Source: Grammothele lineata (taxonomy: Eukaryota; Basidiomycota; Agaricomycetes; Polyporales; Polyporaceae). Taken from it: 23,221 bases of DNA. The notes under the pieces were generated by a model. It was not told where the DNA came from, ran no database searches, and saw nothing but the letters and a program-made list of their open reading frames with translations. The DNA is taken from positions 1 through 23,221 of the forward strand of contig NDFF03000206.1 of NCBI GenBank assembly GCA_002150815.3, written 5' to 3'. Positions 19,426 through 23,221 of the stretch are shown piece after piece; position 1 is the stretch's first letter; each line of letters opens with the position of its first letter. The position numbers were made by a program, and so were the translations under genes.

Positions 19426-19612
19426 AGCTTGAAGGAGCATCATCGGTGTTACGATTCCAATTGGGAATCGGGTCCTTAAGCACGATCATTTCTGGCCATC
19501 ACGTGCGGATTTAAAGCAACCCGTTGATCCGATGTTTTATCCCGTTTGTCCCGACTCGCGTAGCATGCGTCAGCTTCACCGTTCACGTGCGAAATGCCGT
19601 CGCGCGCCGCCA

Positions 19613-19998
19613 TGACTCACACACGGGCCCGACCAATATTTGCCGCGCTCGTAAAGAGCCCCAGAAGGGTTCGCATATCACGGACATATCAATCCAGTTT
19701 CTGTATCTATTCCTGGAGGCCAGATTATTGCATCATGTTCTGGACAGCGCTCAAAAATGCACTTCTGTAGACTCGAGAAGCAGAGAGACCGTTGTAAAGT
19801 CGGCCCTAGAAATGGGCTAGAAACGCGAACCAGCTACTTGAAATGGTATTTCTCGAGCCCATAGAAGTGCGATTTTGAGCGGCGCCCAGAATCACAATAA
19901 TCTGGCCCCCACAAACGGGTCCAGAAACTGAATTAATGTGTCCGCGGTACATAAGCCGTTCACTGGCCCCGAAAAAGTTGGTCGTACCCGTGTGTCAG
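19613..19998. repeat. Long imperfect inverted repeat (foldback)
   Basis: The left arm, about 19613-19780, pairs with the right arm, about 19850-19998, around a roughly 70-base centre. The best part pairs 19690-19780 with 19850-19940; shared blocks include CAGTTTCTG, GGCCAGATTATTG, CGCTCAAAA and CTCGAGAA. Outer blocks CACACGGG and CGACCAA also match. By eye, core identity is about three quarters. Both arms, read outside-in, encode similar peptides (LTHGPDQYLPR and LTHGYDQLFRG; IQFLYLFLEARLL and IQFLDPFVGARLL). The arms are therefore either two facing copies of a coding fragment or a foldback element derived from one. Confidence 0.75.
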
Positions 19999-20223
19999 AA
20001 TCTTAACCCCGAGTGGAACTAGTTTTTTTACCCGTGGCTTTGCTGGCACGGCGCATGCCTTCGGCACTGTGAGCGATGTTGAGCTGGGTATACGCAGAGC
20101 TGAAAAAGCTGTCGCGCTGGGTCGTGTATTACATTTTTCGAACCCCAGAACAGGACCGCGGAGGACGTACATCGGCGTATACCCCGTGAGCACTTTGAGG
20201 TGTTTGCGGAGGGCTGCACGCAC
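19960..20223 (-). pseudogene. Relic coding fragment at the right arm of the inverted repeat
   Basis: A minus-strand open frame (20223-19960) containing HLKVLTGYTPMYVLRGPVLG and KKLVPLGVKILTHGYDQLF ends in TGA. Its C-terminal part lies in the right arm of the inverted repeat and has a degraded counterpart in the left arm on the plus strand, which argues that it was once coding. No start context, intron or family is recognised. Confidence 0.3.
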
Positions 20224-20524
20224 CGGTTAGCTCTGGTGTCCCAAGATCTAGAGTCTAGTGGTGGCGTCGATGCATCCCCTACGAGTCGGCTCGTGCCCCT
20301 GCCTGAAAAGGCAGGCCCGATGCATCCTGTGCCACGCGGCGCCGCCGCCGTTGCAGCCGCCCGAAGGCACACTCCTGGCAATCCATGTCATTTGAACGTA
20401 CACTAGAGTTATTCATGTATCAAAAACGCATAACACACCTCTTCTGAAGCGTACACCGTGTCCTGGGGCGTCGCATGTCGAAGACCTTCGCGCGAAGGGA
20501 GTTCAGCGTTGACGAACGGTGGCG

Positions 20525-20800
20525 ATGCTTTTGGGCGTCAGCCCATTGATCGCGTCGTCCTCCCGGCGCTTGATTAGCGAACAGGTCTGCTGGCGGGAGA
20601 CGGCCTTCAAATGGTACGTGCCTTTTCCGAACTGCAAAGTGTTGGCTAACGCTATGCGGCCCTTCATGATCAGGGCTGTATTCTCCGCGGACAGCATAAG
20701 TCCTCAGTCACCAAGGATCCCGTTCTACTCGCTAGCTGCCGGAGATTTGGCAGTGATAGATGTTGGTATCTGGTGCCTTCCGATCCGAGCTCGCGCGTAG
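20525..20800 (+). CDS. Uncertain two-exon ORF, unknown
   Basis: Exon 20525-20613 (MLLGVSPLIASSSRRLISEQ...), intron 20614-20673 (60 nt, donor GTACGT, branch GGCTAAC, acceptor TGATCAG), exon 20674-20800 ending RARA and TAG. The intron signals are strong, but the intron length is divisible by three and open, so both spliced and unspliced forms are translatable. A minus-strand frame of 64 codons overlaps it. No domain. The first exon could continue upstream. Confidence 0.35.
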   Translation: MLLGVSPLIASSSRRLISEQVCWRETAFKWYVPFPNCKVLANAMRPFMIRAVFSADSISPQSPRIPFYSLAAGDLAVIDVGIWCLPIRARA

Positions 20801-21224
20801 CACGTGATACGTAGTTGTACTGTACGCTCGCCATGTCCCGCGCTCCTCGCGCTTTTGCCCTCATACTACCACCATGTCCGCCCGCTCGCGCCCTCTCCTC
20901 CTCGTTGTCAGCTAGTCTCCCGTGTATAGGGTACAAAAGCGATTATCGAGTCTCCGCATCACCACCGTCAGCCCCCTCCAACCTACAATAGACCCATGAC
21001 CTATCATGAACAAAGGCTCGCTTAGATTTGAATTGTTTAAAGGTCATGAAGTTGTAAGCCTGGCCCCGCACGAAGCGTAGATTGTGTTGTGTTGATATTA
21101 CGCGTGCAATTTGTGAAACTGACTGCGAGAAGCTTGAAGAGGGTTCGTACAGGTGGACATCGGTTTGGCGTGCGTCGCATCACCCCTCAAGCGGCCAAGG
21201 CTGCAACAAGGTGAGGGGCGCTAG
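20801..21224. other. No supported gene
   Basis: About 420 bases before the recombinase fragment. The stretch after 21150 may hold the decayed upstream part of the recombinase (ITPQAAKAATR in another frame), but I could not connect it. Confidence 0.35.
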
Positions 21225-21706
21225 ATCTTCACGAGGGACGAGTGCCAAAGGGATAGCGGACCGTCTACCCGCATCGGCTCTCTTCTTTGGTACATCCTCA
21301 ATGGGATGCCTTTCAAGGAAGCCATGGTGAAGGGTAGATGGCGCACTGATGAGTCTTTCAATAGGCTATACCTCCGCAAGCACACGCAAATACTCGCGCC
21401 ATACTTGGAGGCGAACTCTGCACTTTACACGGAACTCCATGAACGCGCATGTGATGGACCAGGGCCCACTTCGAGCGTGAGTCACTCCTCTCCTTCTTCT
21501 GCTGGGACTCCCGCGAGTGCTCGCGCGATGCGTCGCGTCACTCCTTCGAGCATGGGAATCTCGCTGACACTCGCACTCGTTTTCCGCAGAAGAGCGTCGA
21601 GACGGACGCTGGAGGAGCCCGCGCACCGCACTCGCGCGCGACGTCCGAGAGCACCACACGGACTGAGCACGCGGGGCCGCGCGCGCCGGGCCTCCTATCC
21701 CGTTGA
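21225..21706 (+). pseudogene. Tyrosine recombinase C-terminal fragment
   Basis: The frame opens after a TAG at 21222-21224 and reads ...GPSTRIGSLLWYILNGMPFK, then VKGRWRTDESFNRLYLRKHT and QILAPYLEANSALYTELHE. This matches the end of the tyrosine recombinases carried by agaricomycete Crypton- and DIRS-type elements: the box II Arg (RIG), the Trp of GRW, and the nucleophilic Tyr in LYLRKH. The first position of the HxxR motif is Pro (PSTR) instead of His. Exon 1 ends at 21476. Intron 21477-21589 (113 nt, donor GTGAGT, CTGAC, acceptor CCGCAG) is phase 0, and exon 21590-21706 encodes a disordered tail to TGA. The N-terminal half and box I Arg are absent or frameshifted. It is probably inactive. 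Confidence 0.65.
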
Positions 21707-22317
21707 CATCATTATCATTATGTTTACTATATACTGTGTGAATACATATTCGCACGCGATACCTGATCAACAGCTGGCGTGAGCGAGCGAGGGAGTCCAT
21801 AGACCGCCAAGTAAATATACACTGTCGACGAATCAAAAAGGCCGTGGCCCACTAGACTCGCCGGAGGCCAGTCGGTTTAAAAAGCAATACAAATGTGGAC
21901 AGGCGGGACAAGATAAGCGGAGTTTGGATTCGGACTCGCGTGCTAACACTGCTTGCCCGGTGTATTCGACTGAGCTTGAATCTCATGTTACGCTGAACTG
22001 GCTGGGGACGAGCCTACTAGGCTACGAACTGACACGATCGGTTGTACGCGTTGGACATGTATGGCTCGCCTGGACAGCTACTACCCTCTTATTCTCGAAA
22101 TCCTCATCAGAGACGGCACTCTCTCTAGAACTCATACACCAATTGCCCAGACGTTATACGAAGCCCATCACGGGATATGACGGAAGCAACAGCCTTGGAT
22201 GATTTGCAGCCTCAGGCAAATTTCGCGTCGCGCCGGTAGCCGTTGCAATGTCCTGCGAAGATCGGAGGTGAGCACGCTCTCCATTTGGTCGTTCACCATT
22301 TTCCATCCATTCTGCTG
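21707..22317. other. No confident gene; small ORF at 22061-22180
   Basis: The only stretch worth noting is a 39-codon frame from ATG 22061 to TGA 22178-22180. It reads MARLDSYYPLILEILIRDGT followed by a helical segment, and resembles the helix-turn-helix start of some fungal integrase-like proteins, but it is too short to assign. Confidence 0.3.
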
Positions 22318-23221
22318 CCCCTCTCCACTTCGCACCTGTTGCTGCAGCGCGCCGCTATCTCCGAGCTCGTATGACAAGACAGAGTCGCTGATCCATTATC
22401 GTTGCCGATTACGCAGGGAGCCCGGCCATTGGTGACGGATGGGCGGCCGTAGCGTCAACGTTTACCGGATTGCTCTGCAGCGATCCGAGGTGGCCTAGAC
22501 GACAGTCATGCCGAGACATAGAGTCTTGAGCAGTTGTTGTCCCAGCCAGCTCGGAGAAGCTGTACGAGTCTCTGGCAAGCGGCGGCCGGGGAGGGTAGAC
22601 GTCGACGCTGACGTGGCGCTAGCGCGAAGACGGGCACGGCGGGGATGGCGAACGCGGGGACGGGGATGAGGGCGGGGAACGAGGGCGGGGACGGGCACGG
22701 GCACGACGACAAGGACAAGCGAGGGATGACGACGATCGTAGGTCGTCAATGGTGGCCGCGCGCGTGGATCTTTCCGCCGCAGGAAACATGCCAGCGCGTG
22801 GATCCTTGAGTGGGCCTACAGCTCCGGGCCAGGTACGTCGTTGTCCACCAGATCCCCCATCCCCACATTCGTTTCGATCGACCCCGTCTGAGTGGGTCGT
22901 GGCGGGCTGCTGACGCTTCCTTCTACAGGGAAGTTTTACCGTCGTGCTGGCTGGTTCTGGATATATCTCAGCTGTGGAATGGCCATCGTTGTGCATGACC
23001 ATGGCGTTCTTGGTGAGTGCTACTTTGGTTTTATCGTTCTTCTCGCGTCCTCGATAGTTCTTGTCGCGCTCATGCCAGTACAGCGTAGAGGTCTCGATCG
23101 CGAGGTACCTTGATTGGGTATCCCAAGGCCCATCCGCAACGATGCGAAGCTATCGAGGTCCTCGACGCTCGTTCTCAGACTGGGCAGCGATGCGGCGCTA
23201 CGAACGTTTTACTTGGATATG
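22318..23221 (+). repeat. Direct repeat copy 3 (truncated by window end)
   Basis: Identical to 13381-14284 except for about three substitutions. At the position corresponding to 270 in copy 1, copies 1 and 3 share T where copy 2 has G. The left flank (CCATTCTGCTG) differs from that of copy 2 (TTCCTTTCA), fixing the left edge. The right edge lies outside the window. Confidence 0.95.
22749..23221 (+). CDS. Repeat-borne spliced ORF, copy 3 (3' truncated)
   Basis: Same model as copy 2: exon 22749-22832, intron 22833-22928, exon 22929-23012, intron 23013-23057, and a last exon from 23058 running off the window. All splice sites match copy 2. A T-to-C change in exon 1 replaces Phe by Ser, and the intron 1 acceptor tract has one C-to-T change. 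Unknown function. Confidence 0.3.

Noticed and set aside
21366..21836. 156-codon minus-strand ORF
   Set aside because: It lies antisense to the recombinase fragment and its intron, is Arg/Ser-rich, and has no motif.
13381..23221. Repeat copies 2 and 3 as the two LTRs of one retrotransposon
   Set aside because: The 8 kb between them has no gag, protease, reverse transcriptase, RNase H or integrase wording. The ends lack TG...CA, no primer-binding site is seen, and a third same-orientation copy lies 13.9 kb upstream.

Overview
The window looks like nuclear DNA from a filamentous basidiomycete, most likely an agaricomycete. The signs are many short spliceosomal introns (about 40-75 nt, GTRNGT-type donors, CTNAC-like branch points, YAG acceptors), moderate GC content with GC-rich third codon positions, a KDM3-type JmjC gene, and a tyrosine-recombinase fragment whose C-terminal wording (RIG, GRW, LYLRKH, ILAPY) is typical of agaricomycete mobile elements. 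I saw no bacterial operon structure, rRNA, tRNA or CRISPR. Because genes are intron-split, coordinates below span start to stop and exon limits are given in the text.

Layout. A nearly identical direct repeat occurs three times: 1-456 (cut by the window start), 13381-about 14375, and 22318-23221 (cut by the window end). Between copies 1 and 2 lie: a membrane-anchored unknown protein (1781-2790); an ORF of unknown role (3080-3487); a small minus-strand gene (3727-4367); an eroded minus-strand stretch (5114-7476) with frameshifts, in-frame stops and a tandemly duplicated intron region; a plus-strand gene with a clear 3' half (to 8029); a clean four-exon unknown gene (8379-9479); and the best gene of the window, a 12-exon JmjC histone-demethylase-like gene with a C-terminal C2H2 finger (10306-13058).

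Between copies 2 and 3 lie: an eroded gene that begins in or near the repeat (14300-14998); an unknown multi-exon gene with an acidic C-terminus (15435-16790); an 818-bp element with perfect 36-bp terminal inverted repeats and subterminal repeats (17487-18304); a paralogue of the 3727-4367 gene (18331-18993); a roughly 385-bp imperfect inverted repeat (19613-19998); a two-exon ORF (20525-20800); and a tyrosine-recombinase C-terminal fragment with a conserved catalytic position changed (21225-21706).

Overall this is accessory, repeat-rich chromosome. Intact genes (JmjC, 8379-9479, probably 1781-2790) are mixed with decayed genes, non-autonomous DNA elements and recent near-identical duplications. 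I see no pathway shared by the genes. The only functional links I can suggest are chromatin (JmjC) and mobile DNA (recombinase, terminal-inverted-repeat element, direct repeats). Most products are not recognisable from sequence reading alone.
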